From the NCBI GenBank assembly GCA_035079385.1, contig JAVHKY010000003.1:27233501-27297500 (forward strand): a stretch of 64,000 nucleotides of DNA, in the 5' to 3' direction. Source of the stretch: Aspidiotus rigidus. Lineage: Eukaryota > Arthropoda > Insecta > Hemiptera > Diaspididae. A program made the position numbers and the translations under genes. A model generated the notes under the pieces. The model was not told the origin of the DNA and searched no databases. It saw only the letters and a list, made by a program, of their open reading frames with translations. Shown here one piece after another: positions 30,602-42,600 of this stretch. The number at the start of each line of letters is the position of its first letter. Within the stretch, counting starts at the first letter, position 1.

Positions 30602-33600
30602 TCAACCAGGTAACACAGCTTCTTCATAGAAATCGGGCTCTTCGTCGTCTTTATCGTCTGCGTCGGGTTCATCGCTATCCAACTAAAAGATAAACGAACA
30701 TCGTAATGATTTTTATAAAATTTTTTCCATTAATACCAAGGTCCACGTTAACTCACCGCTCTTAATTCACTCGGCGTGAAGAAATAGTTCAATTGTGCCC
30801 TCAACGGTATCATCATGAGAAGGAAAAACGGAAATAATAACGATATCGCCGATGACTTGACCGCCCAAAGTATGATCAAGCACAGCAATTGTATGAAAGT
30901 AAACATGTACATCTTACAAGTCGGAACCTGTTCAAATAATTAATGAATAAATAAAGCCGAATAAAGAAGAACCCTTCTATGAAAGATTTTACCAAAAATA
31001 AGGATGTACACTGATCTTTACAGTTTTTTGAAAACCGAATTTGATTAATCAAATAGGTATTAATACTCACCTTCCTTACGTACGCTGTTTGAGGGTGATG
31101 CTTAACCGGCATCAAAAACAATTTCAGTCTTTCAATAAACTGAATACCGCAAATAGATACGATACCCATGTATAAAAATACTCCGAACAAAACAGCCATT
31201 GGTAACAATCGTAAAATCGGTGCCATCAATACCGATAGACCAACGAGAGTGGAGCAAATAAGTCCGCTTACTCTTTGCTCTGAAATAAATCGCAAGTTTG
31301 AAGCACATTAAATCGTTTCCGAGCAATGAAAGTAAAAAGCTCTTAATACTTCAATATCGCTTCAGAAAGTCATTCGTAGATATTTTGTTTAGAAGGAAGA
31401 AATTCATCCAAATACATTAATTCTTTCCTCACAAGTGGAACTTGAAAATTAACATAACACAGGCGAAGAGAGGACCGACACAGGCACAACCAAGGATAAA
31501 CGATTGAACTCGTTTCACAAAAGTTTTTCAATAGCTGAGGAAGAAAGAGGAACTAAAAGAGGAAATGAATCTCTTCATAGCCACGCCGCTCTACACCCGT
31601 AAGAGCCATCTCTCATGAACAATCAATCTCCAATAGGAGAAATTTTGGTCAAATTCAACTACTCTCGAAATATTCTTCAAGGTTCCGCGTAATGTTTCGA
31701 GAAGAAGGAATACCGATGATTGGCCTCAAGCTCTAAACAAACGAGATGGGAAGATTCAAGACAGAAATCATGATAGTGGTCTTATGAGTACTCACCCCGA
31801 ACTTCGATGACACGAGGTTTCTCACCAGGAGCATGAGTCGTCGACATGACAGTAACCGCGTTCAAGTGGGTCAAAGAACGCACAGCCGCTGCGCACATCC
31901 ACGGAGCACCAATGATAGCACAACCAACATTTGTAAAGCACACAAGAACAATGTCCACATGAAACCCGTTTCCTTTTTTCAATTTTCTCTCCTTCTTACC
32001 GATGAGTAATCTATAATACAAACATCGGATGATAAAGAATTTTCATTTATACAGCCCAATTGTCCCACATTCATCTACCTACTCGCTAATATTGGTTTCC
32101 ATAAAAACTAGGATATACACCAAGAAAGCAGGTATCGCGGCGATTAACATAGCCCAAATCGGGAAATCTGATTTCGAACCCAGAGCGGGAACCACCCAAG
32201 TACGATTCGTGCTCGGCTCCAGACCCGGAGGTACGGTCAGTTTGTCAGTGTAAGTATCGTGCGCTGTCGCAGCCAGCGCACCAAAAACGATGATCGAAAT
32301 CGGTACCCCGAAATCACCGATAGTTCTTCTCACCTGTAGACAAAATTACGCAATCTATTTTTCACTCGTCCTTCATAATCCGTAGTACAAGAAAAATTCT
32401 GCTTACGCTCCGTCCGAAAAATTTACTATTTCTAAAATGCCTTAAATAAAATGCCAAAAAAAAGGTGCCCAGCGATAAAATCAGACAAAATAGCGCCGTA
32501 TTAGGTTGATTCTGCAGCTTCACGTTCTGATATTCGTCAGCTGCTTCAGAATCGGTCATGTTCAATCCCGTTTCGTTATTTAGGGCGCAGTATTCCCGTA
32601 ATTTCAGCAAAGGATGCGTAGAAAATAGCTGCAACAAAAAAATATGGGTAAGTAGGCGAAGACCTTGACAGGATAAAGAAATCTTCATTATTTACCGCTA
32701 ATAACATGGTGACGCTTTCATAAATATAGATGAGAGAAATGAGGGAAGCGAAGATTTCTTCCGTAAAGCGCGTAAATACTTTGATGAAAACACCGCCTTC
32801 GACACTGGCTACGAGCAACGCGATAATCAGCAACCAAATGCCGATATATAATCGCATTGGTAGATACTCAATACCAGCGTTCAGACAGAACTACCAAAAA
32901 GAAGTACAAAATTATTAATCACCAGTTTTGAGCAAGACTTTTTGAGAATTGCAAGAATTACCTTGTACAAGGATTCGTCAAAAAGTAGCAAAGGTCCTGT
33001 CGTACCGATGATCAATAAAGGTTGACTAGCGGATAAGCCGTAAAAAATCCCACTAAATGCAGTTGATATCAATGTTTCAGATATACCTATTTGGTTATCC
33101 GTTTTTCGAGCTAAACATTCCCCAATTCGAAGTTACTCGTTTGGATTATGCTACGTAATATAATACACCAATATTTATACCAACCAAATAAACCGCCGAA
33201 AGCTATAGCCGCAGACAACGCGGCGAAAAACATGAACAGAGCTACAGAAATGCACTGATGGTTTAGTCCGTCAGTAAAATCGGATTTATAGTGCGGCGCT
33301 CGCCTTTTGATATCATTTATCAAGCCACCAAATAATTTGTTCGTCCTGCGTAATGGATCTCCGTACGGGTCATCGTCTTTTTTTTCTTCACTCGGTAGAA
33401 GGGGAGCTTTTACAAGCGAAAGAATAACTCGATAAGTAAACTCATAGTATGTGAACGTCAGATGAATTGTTTTTCTCTCTCATACCTTTAACCATAGCCG
33501 CTTCTTCGCGTAACTGATTACGCCTTTTACGAATCGCTTGATTTTTGGCACGTAGTTCTCTTAAAGATAGAAGTGCGTGTCTCTCCCAGTTGTCGGGAGG

Positions 33601-36600
33601 TAAAACGATGCTGTAATCCAGGAATTCGTTGATCGCCCGCAATAAATCGCGTCTGTCAGTCGCTCTATAAGCTTCTTTATTGAAGTCCTTGAATCAAAAA
33701 GGAAACAAATCAAACTAAAGCTTCCTTTTGTGGCTTTTCTTTTCCGAATGATACCTACAGGGTACGACATCAGAGTAGACATCGATCGGCCTATTTCGTG
33801 ATAATCGACGTCCGCTTTCGTCGGACCGAGTAAGATGAACATGAATCTTACGGGAACAGGAATCTGCAAATGAAGAAATTGATGAAAGAATTAAGCAGGA
33901 GCTAGCATTAAAAAAGTTTTAGGAATTGGTAATTTCGAGTACACATTGGTGGAGGCGAGAATAATACTCACTTCTGTCACTGCAGGTAAGAAAATCCCTT
34001 CGGCCAATCTTACAAAAGCAATCGCTGGTTCTTGCAAGAAGTCGACAGTACCAACTAGAACAGTGGTCGCTTCAGCGCCTGCGGGAATCCTCTTCATGAT
34101 ACTTTCTTTCTCTTTCTGAATTCGTTTATCTAAATCTTCGCTGGATGATGCGTACGTTTCTTCCTTTAAATCAATCTATAAAGTAAGACAGCATTATGAA
34201 GTAATCGAATGCGACACAAATTTGGATTATATAATTCTTGTGAAAAAATCATTAGAAAAAAGTAGAGGAAATCGAAACGAGAACATTTAATTAAAAGATA
34301 TATGAAAATTTTATAATATTTGCAAACACAAAATTAAGAAAAAATTACCGAGACTTCCTTCGGTTTCAAACCCTCTCCCGTACAGTTATTGAGTTTCAGC
34401 TGCTCCATAGAATTGGTATGTTTGCCTTTGTTTTTCGGATCGTCTTGAAAGTTCTACGAGAAAAAAATAGATATCAAGTTTGGAAAAATTTACGTACAAT
34501 TACAAGCTGAATCTTTCGAAAAGAATAATACCAAATAATAATTTATACGTCACAAAAAAAAAAGAAAAAAAAAAATTAAGGAGATAAAATCAACATTTTG
34601 AGTGAATCCAAAATCACAATAAAAACTACAAAATTAAATCAAATTTTAGTAAGTCTCTCTATTGTAAATCGTAAAAACACAGGCAGGCAAATGGAAATGA
34701 TTTGAAAATCTATAGGAGGGTAGAAAAATTTCCGACTTAATGATTTCTCGAAACAAGCTTCTCTGTTGATTGTTTAAAGAGTGCCATTTCTACAGACTAA
34801 ATTTCGTGCTTTTCTTTCACCGGCGGGTATCATCAAACTTTCAGCGCCACATTTGGGCGACAGGAGAACTCTCAAGAAAAAATCTAACTGACCACAACTC
34901 CTTTGATTTTCATTTGGAGATTTTCCTCGAAATTCTGTAAAGTATGACAACCTCCAAATATTTTCCCCCTTAAGTTAACAAGAAAATTTTGATCAAGACT
35001 ATGGGATTCTCATTTATTGCAGGTCATGGAATTCCGATTTATGTATAGAAACTTTTGGGAAACATTAAAGTGCACGCGACTAAAATAATATTGAACGGGA
35101 AGGACGAGGGCGGGAAAATAATTGAAGGGGGCGTGATGTTAATTGAAATTCCCGCCATTACTGAGCACGACTTTTTAACTGGTCAGAACGAGAAAATGAA
35201 AATCCTGTTCTTCTAGCTGTCATGAATGGTGAGACAATAGAAGATTTTGAATTTGTTTTCACGTTATTACATCAATATCTCTTGGAATGGAGTCCCTCCA
35301 TTCTATTGGCCGATGGCAGTGAAACCATATCCAGGGGTCATATGAACGTGTTCGGGGCACCAGCAGTGTGTATCATGTGTTATTTTCATGTCACGGAGAA
35401 TATCGAGAAGTATCTATGCTCTCTGAGTAAAAATGTTACAGCAGTTCGCATGAAAATAGATATCGAGGCACTTCATCATTGCCAGACGGACGAGATTTTT
35501 CGAATAGCTGCGGCATTATTTCTAGAAAAATGGAAGCGAGAAAAGTGTCCGATTGTCATGAAGTTCCTGAAGTATTTTGAACAGCAATGGTTGATCAAGT
35601 TTCCTATGTGGTATCTCGGATGTGCACCTGGATGTCCCACAACAAACAATGGTTTGGAAGGAACGAACGCGTGGATAAAGCGAGGGCATACGTTGGGAGA
35701 AAGACTTCCAGTTGGGCAATTCATGGAAAGTGCCACAAATCTGGTAGAAGACTGGTCACAACGACGCGATCCAACATCAACAAATTGTGTCACCTTTGTT
35801 GAAACTCCGTCCGTACCTCTAAAAACATGGACAGCTGCATTTTAATGGGCTACATCCAACCATCCGGTTCTCCAAAGAGACCACAAGGGAGGAACATTAT
35901 TTTTTGTTTGCTCCTCAACTATAGAACAGCCTTTAACTACAAAACTGCTCAAGAGGTATGAAAGTTTGCAAGGGAAGTGGAGAACGCTCGACTCCTTCAC
36001 AACATTCAACTACGGCCTTTGGGTCATTTTATATACACTCTACTCGGATAGGAGAGTCTACTTGCACATGTCCACACTTCTTCAAAGAAAGCGAGTGCAG
36101 GCATTCCTTAGGCTTGAAAATTAGGTTGAAGTTGGTGCAAGTGCCAGAAGAGGCTAAACAAATACCTCTAGGAAGAAAGCGAAAACGTGGTCGTCCATAT
36201 GCTTGGCTAAGAAGGCGTTACTAGTTCAATAACTTTCTAATAATCTAAATCTAATACTTCGATTCATATTTGTAATAAGTTTTACGTTCATTAATAATAT
36301 TATGCCGCTGATTTTTTAATCTTCCGTTTGGTTTTAATTACAAGTCGTGCATCTTATATTTTTTTTGTGTACTCATTTTTTTTGGCGTCTTACATTAATG
36401 AAGTCGTGCAAAAATTTTTCTTCCCTGGAAATCACTACAATTTTACCGTGATTTTCTTTTATTTTCGCGGGCCGATAAATGCATCCCTTATGAAAGTACC
36501 GAAAAGCAAAATGTTTTCAAGTCCCTTAAGTAGATCAAGGTTTTTGATGACATCAACAAGCGTGACGAAATGAAGAAGTTGAACGAAGAACGCAGAGAAC

Positions 36601-39600
36601 CTGTTTTATGGGTTAAATTTGATTTGGTATGGAAAATTCAAATTAAAATCTTGAAAATTCTCAAGTTTTCTTGGACCCCTTGTATTATCGTGTATACAGC
36701 CCGAAAGTGAGAATTTCAACAGGGAACCTGTTCTATGGGGCGTTTTTTGAATTTCTCGTTCAACTTCGTAAAGGAAGCCGTCATGTTCCTAAGTCCCTCT
36801 CTCCTAACATGTATTATGACTCGAGAGTCGAAATTTTTCCAAGTCTGCCTCGTATCATAGATAGCTTGGAGGTAGAAATTTTTCCAAGTTCAAGCTGAGC
36901 CACATATAGGCTATCACAGGTGTGGGACTGGGACCATTTTTGTTTTGGCCGGGTATCACACGGCACACGACAAATTTTTCGGGAAACCCTCCATAGAACA
37001 GGTTCTCTGTCAAAAATTTCTTTGACGGCTTCTTCGAGAGTTGTCCCAATCACATACGCATAGAAAGTGTTGAAAACATCGTTTTCCCTTCTAAGTAAAA
37101 GTTACAGCATTTGTATTCGATCCCTCCTCTTGAATTTGTTTCTGGGTAAGCCTCCTTTCCATCAAATTCATAAAATTTCAACTACTTCCTTCCTCTACTT
37201 CTCCCCCTCAAGATATTCCGATTCAACCTCGACAGACTAAACAGAGGAAAAACTTGGAAAAATCTGAGCTCCAAATACGAAGCGAAACAGACAAGGAGTT
37301 TCTGGAAAGAGGCCCACTTCTCACTTTTTTTCTACTCTTTGTTCGTCCATCTACTAGCCAGTGTTTTTCTCTCTTCCCAAATTGACTTCCTTGTATACAA
37401 ATCTAGCTTTTTATTTTTAGCCATTTTCTCATTTCTGTATCATATTTTTTTCAACATGATCCAATATCAAAGTTTATAAGCTCATTTTCTTTTGAGGGAA
37501 GAGTTTTATTTTGTTCACTTTTTGACCTGATCGGAGGGGGGGGGGGATGTTTTTCCGTTTAGGGGAAGTATAGAAACATCCAATTGTTGAGTCTAAAAAC
37601 GAAAAAGTTCACATATCTTTATTTCTCCTTTAAATACTAATGTGGATCCGTGTCAGACCTCATCCAGATGCGGCCAAGTATCATTGCACAAAGGAGCTTT
37701 CACAGACACGTTGAAATTCTTGGAATACACTCGGTCGTTTCTCATTAGCCTGTTTCTTCATTACGATTCATTTATTGATAGGCAAGCAATTAACATTTGA
37801 CTACACTAATGAAGAATATTTCCGCATTATACGAGTTTGTAGTTTTACGTTCATTAATAATATTATACCGCTGATTTTTTAATCTTCCGTTTGGTTTTAA
37901 TTACGAGTCGTGCATCTTATATTTTTCTTGTGTACTCATTTTTTTTGGCGTCTTACATTAATGAAGTCGTGCAAAAATTTTTCTTCCCTAGAAATCACTA
38001 CAATTTTCCCGTGATTTTCTTTTATTTTCGCGGGCCGATAAATGCATCCCAAAAATTTTAACCAGAGGTACGAAAAATTTCGACCACAACTGTGGGATTC
38101 CAATGTTGTAGATGGGAAATTTTAATCAAGACCTCGCAACTCTTGTGTTATGGACAGAAAGTTTTGGCTTCAAGACCCAGAAATTCCTATGTTGAAGACA
38201 GAATGTTTTGTCCACAATCACGGAAAATGTTTATTATAGCCACAGAATTCCTTTATTGTGGATCGAAACTTCTGACCACGACCGTGGAATTCCTAGCTGT
38301 AGACAAAAGATTGTAACCACAACCATGGAATACTTATTTTGTAGACAAATACTTTGGATCAAAACTATGAAAAATTGCGCTCACGACTACAAGATTCCTT
38401 TATTCTCGATAGAAAATTGTTGCCCATCAAGTAGATAAACCACATACCTTTCGTCAACTATAAAAAATGATCTCTTCGTTCGGTAAAACGCATACTACAC
38501 TATACTGTCACGTGCAGGTAGATCGCCTACAGACCGAATATGAGACCGGTACCGGCCAGTCGAAGCCCCAGCAATTCTAAGGTTGTTAAGTCGAAGTGGG
38601 TATGAATTTGAGCAACAATAATCAAGTTTGGAACGGGCTAGACTATTGTAGAGTTGAAGGAGGGTTTGTGCTAAGAACCGGTACTTCATGAAAGGTATTC
38701 GAGAACATTCAAGAAATTCAGGCACTTTGCTCTTAAAATGTTGATAACAAGGGAGAGGAGTAGGAGGTTTAGGAGTCGACGTGAAACAAAGGAACTTGGC
38801 AGAGGATTGGATAATAATTGTGAAGTTTTGTAGACGCAAGGAAGGAAAACCTAGGGCATAAGTATATTTTTTTTTGGAACACTACAATGACTGTTTCATC
38901 CGATAATCGAAATCCACAGTCCGACGACCACTTGGAGATTTTGTCAAAAGATAATTGGAGCAGTCTTGCTGCTCGTTAGGGGTTGGAGGTTAGTAGGGAA
39001 ATATTGAAGTCATCCGTAAAGAGGCGTTTGGTAAGAGGAAAGCTAACACTGTTTGTTCGATTAGAACGAGAGGAACACTCCCTTTTTCTCCATGGATGGG
39101 AAGAGTATTGGTCCTGAATTCTAATTATTACAGACCTTTCACGGAGGAAGAATTGGGAGATAAAACTGCTTCGAAGACCAGTGCCATATAATTTGGAAGA
39201 GTTGTAGTGACGCCAGGCATGGTTCAATGTTTCTCAACAATTAGGTACTGAAAAACTGGCACTAAAATCATTCAAGATTTTGGTCTGCTGAATAAAACAT
39301 TCAGAGATTCAGGAAAACGTCCGGGAATCCTATTTTGGTACCCCACCTCTTGCATAATCAGGCGCGGATCCAGACGATCACATGGGGGGGGGGACATAAT
39401 CCAAAAAAAGTCTGAAGGACCTTTTTTTCACATTTTCTTCGAAACTACAGATTTCTTTTTTTTTTTTTTGGGGGGGGGGGGGGCATGTCCCCTATGTCCC
39501 CCCCGTGGATCCGCGTCTGATAATAGACTCACAAGAATAAATGCGCTCAAAGGTACCTCCTACTCTTGAATTCACAAGCAGTGATGTGCAGTTAAAAGAT

Positions 39601-42600
39601 CACACAAAAATTTGCTACGTTCAGTTCTCTACAAAAGCTCATTGAAAATTAAAAGGAGTTTAAAAAAAAAAGGCGTGAATAAAAAGCGCTCCGCAACTCA
39701 AAAGAGGAAAAAAGAACAAAAATGAATAAGATATACAAAGAAGTTACATTATTTGTAGCATGAGTCGTTTGATTCGCGACCATTTCTTCCAAACCCTGCG
39801 TACACATCGACGGATACACAAAATAATAATGATGTGCTGACCATTACTAATAATTATCTCTTATCTTGTAGACACTATAATTATCTGCAGCTCACCTGTA
39901 AACTCGTATAACTAGCCGTATTGCGACGAATGAAGCGAAACCGATCGTGTTCGCAAACATGTTTATGCTTCAGTAATAACGCACGGATCACTGTCGACTT
40001 TTCCGACTCTTTGATGACCTGATCGACAACCATTTGCTCGACTACACGGTACGCCACTCCCGGCAATTCCTTCTCCTCTAAATCCAACAGCAACACGCCT
40101 GCGGTAGTAAAAGCACACACACACGAAATTTGTACTACTTTTCCGACACTCCTATAAACGAATAACGGATGGGAGCAAAAACAAAAAAAAAGAAAAAAAA
40201 AACAGTGATTTTAGTGAATTTTCCAACAGATCTACCAACAGTGGAGAGACCAAAAAAAAATTAAATTTTGGACCCTTCACTGCGCCAAATTTCAGTTACG
40301 TATGGGTTATGAACGCGTTATCAGTTTGATTGGTACGTAACCTGTTTCGATACATCGACGCAGATTCAAGAGTGAGTGGAAACTGAGGGAGGCGACGTGA
40401 GGTCTGCCCCAACGATCTGCTCCTTCTTCAACGTCCTCCTCGTACTTGATCCACCTAGCCGTTTCCTTCCACTCTCGTTCGTCGCCGATTCCTGTCAATT
40501 CGTCTAGTTGTACAAAAACCTGAAATATTATACATAAATGAATGCGTTAAAAAATTTCATTACGGGAAATTCTCGAATGTAGGAAGTCGAAGTACAAGGA
40601 GATTCTGAAAATTGAGGAAGGTTTCATATAAAAAAATATTTCAGAATTTTTCGACGTGTTCGTTCTTCAACTTTCTTTTCCTTTCACTTCTTCGATGTTC
40701 AACAGTCCGCGTCATTATTTTCGTGTACATAACGATAGCGACGATAAAAAATTTCTATTTATCCACACTACTGAACGTCAACCACGTACTTTGATTAATA
40801 GTTTTTTTTTCATGATCCGCGCTATCTATATCTTTAAAATACTTTTTAGAGTCGCTGATGGTTCCATCATTGTCATCATCGTCAGTAAAGTAGTTAACAA
40901 AGTTGATAATACCTCGTGTGGACTGTGATCGAAACTTTTTTTGTACAATTTTAACGGTACCGACGCCACTACGCAGCTTTCGGTGCCTCGTTTATTCAAT
41001 AGAGACGAAATAGCCGTTTTCGTGCTGAATCTTCGTTTATCTCGGAAACTATCCAGTCTATGACCTTCAAACAAAATTAGAAAATGTTGAGGAATACACG
41101 CAAGATATAAATGAAAAAAAAAAATATATATATCGCGATAGTGACCAGAGAGCCGAGATGCTCGTATATTTCGGTCGACTTTATAACAACGTCTCACACA
41201 ATTGGCCTTCAAGGTCGAACCAAAACCAAATGAGAGAATGATATAAAAATAAATAAAAAGACAGATTGGAATTGAAAAAAAAAAAAAACGCATTTGTATT
41301 TTAAATTTCTCGACTTCCTCACTCAGTACAATCTGAACTTCTCAGAATATTTGGTCAAGGCCGTACTTCATTTTTTTTTTACTTTTCAGTTTCTAGTCAA
41401 CCAATACAACGACAACAACAATGAATTCCAAGGTTCAATGACCTTTGAAACGATCTATCAACATGAGTACCCACGACCTCCCCACATTCATCTTCTCTCT
41501 CTCTGGCTGCAGTCCTTTGCCGACCCCCGCTTTATAATTTATGTTCTTCTTTTGTCGGACGAGAGAAAATAAAAAACATACATTCAGAAGATATTGAAAG
41601 GCAGTAAGTTCATAAACTCGATCAAATACTGTGCTAGATACAAAGATAACTTTATTGTGTCGTCACGCACTAATAGACGAAGGGACCAATTCCTTATGGA
41701 AACAAATGCGACGAATGAGATCATCATATTTACAGTAAAAAATGGCAATGAGATCATCAACTATTTGGACCTAACACTCACAGACTAGTTGAATGTTTTG
41801 AAGGAGTCGAACGTTCTCCACTTCCCTTGCAAACCTTCATACTTCTTGAGCAGTTTTGTAGTTAAAGGCTGTTCTATAGTTGAGGAGCAAACAAAAAATA
41901 ATGTTCCTCCCTTGTGGTCTCTTTGGAGAACCGGATGGTTGGATGTAGCCCATTAAAATGCAGCTGTCCATGTTTTTAGAGGTACGGACGGAGTTTCAAC
42001 AAAGGTGACACAATTTGTTGATGTTGGATCGCGTCGTTGTGACCAGTCTTCTACCAGATTTGTGGCACTTTCCATGAATTGCCCAACTGGAAGTCTTTCT
42101 CCCAACGTATGCCCTCGCTTTATCCACGCGTTCGTTCCTTCCAAACCATTGTTTGTTGTGGGACATCCAGGTGCACATCCGAGATACCACATAGGAAACT
42201 TGATCAACCATTGCTGTTCAAAATACTTCAGGAACTTCATGACAATCGGACACTATTCTCGCTTCCATTTTTCTAGAAATAATACCGCAGCTATCCGAAA
42301 AATCTCGTCCGTCTGGCAATGATGAAGTGCCTCGATATCTATTTTCATGCGAACTGCTGTAACATTTTTACTCAGAGAGCATAGATACTTCTCGATATTC
42401 TCCGTGACATGAAAATAACACATGATACACACTGCTGGTGCCCCGAACACGTTCATATGACCCCTGGATATGGTTTCACTGCCATCGGCCAATAGAATGG
42501 AGGGACTCCATTCCAAGAGATATTGATGTAATAACGTGAAAACAAATTCAAAATCTTCTATTGTCTCACCATTCATGACAGCTAGAAGAACAGGATTTTC

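Larger units (their letters stand above)
34985..38440. repeat. Degenerate ~50-bp minisatellite, split by the MULE
   Basis: Units resemble GACCACAACCGTGGAATTCC followed by TATTGTAGACAGAAAATTTT. Several drifted copies lie at 38078-38440. Two more lie at about 34990-35055, immediately left of MULE copy A. The two blocks were probably contiguous before the insertion. Confidence 0.5.
34454..39895. other. 5.4-kb anion-exchanger intron filled with repeats
   Basis: In order: degenerate minisatellite units (about 34980-35055), MULE copy A (35056-36487), unique or fold-back sequence (36488-37840), a duplicated MULE 3' end (37841-38050), more minisatellite units (38051-38440), a LINE fragment (38495-39240, -) and a MITE (39359-39519). 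No further exon of the exchanger was recognised. Confidence 0.6.

Noticed and set aside
35476..35793. Minus-strand ORFs over the MULE transposase (and equivalents at 42005-42322 and 49518-49835)
   Set aside because: They are mirror frames of the transposase. The sense frame carries the Asp, Glu and SWIM motifs.
30602..41064. Assignment of the transporter as a Na+-driven anion exchanger (NDAE/NBC)
   Set aside because: The N-terminal SHRLDS landmark, [24 protein letters not shown] and the acidic EEPDFYEE tail fit AE2/AE3 better than Na+-coupled members.
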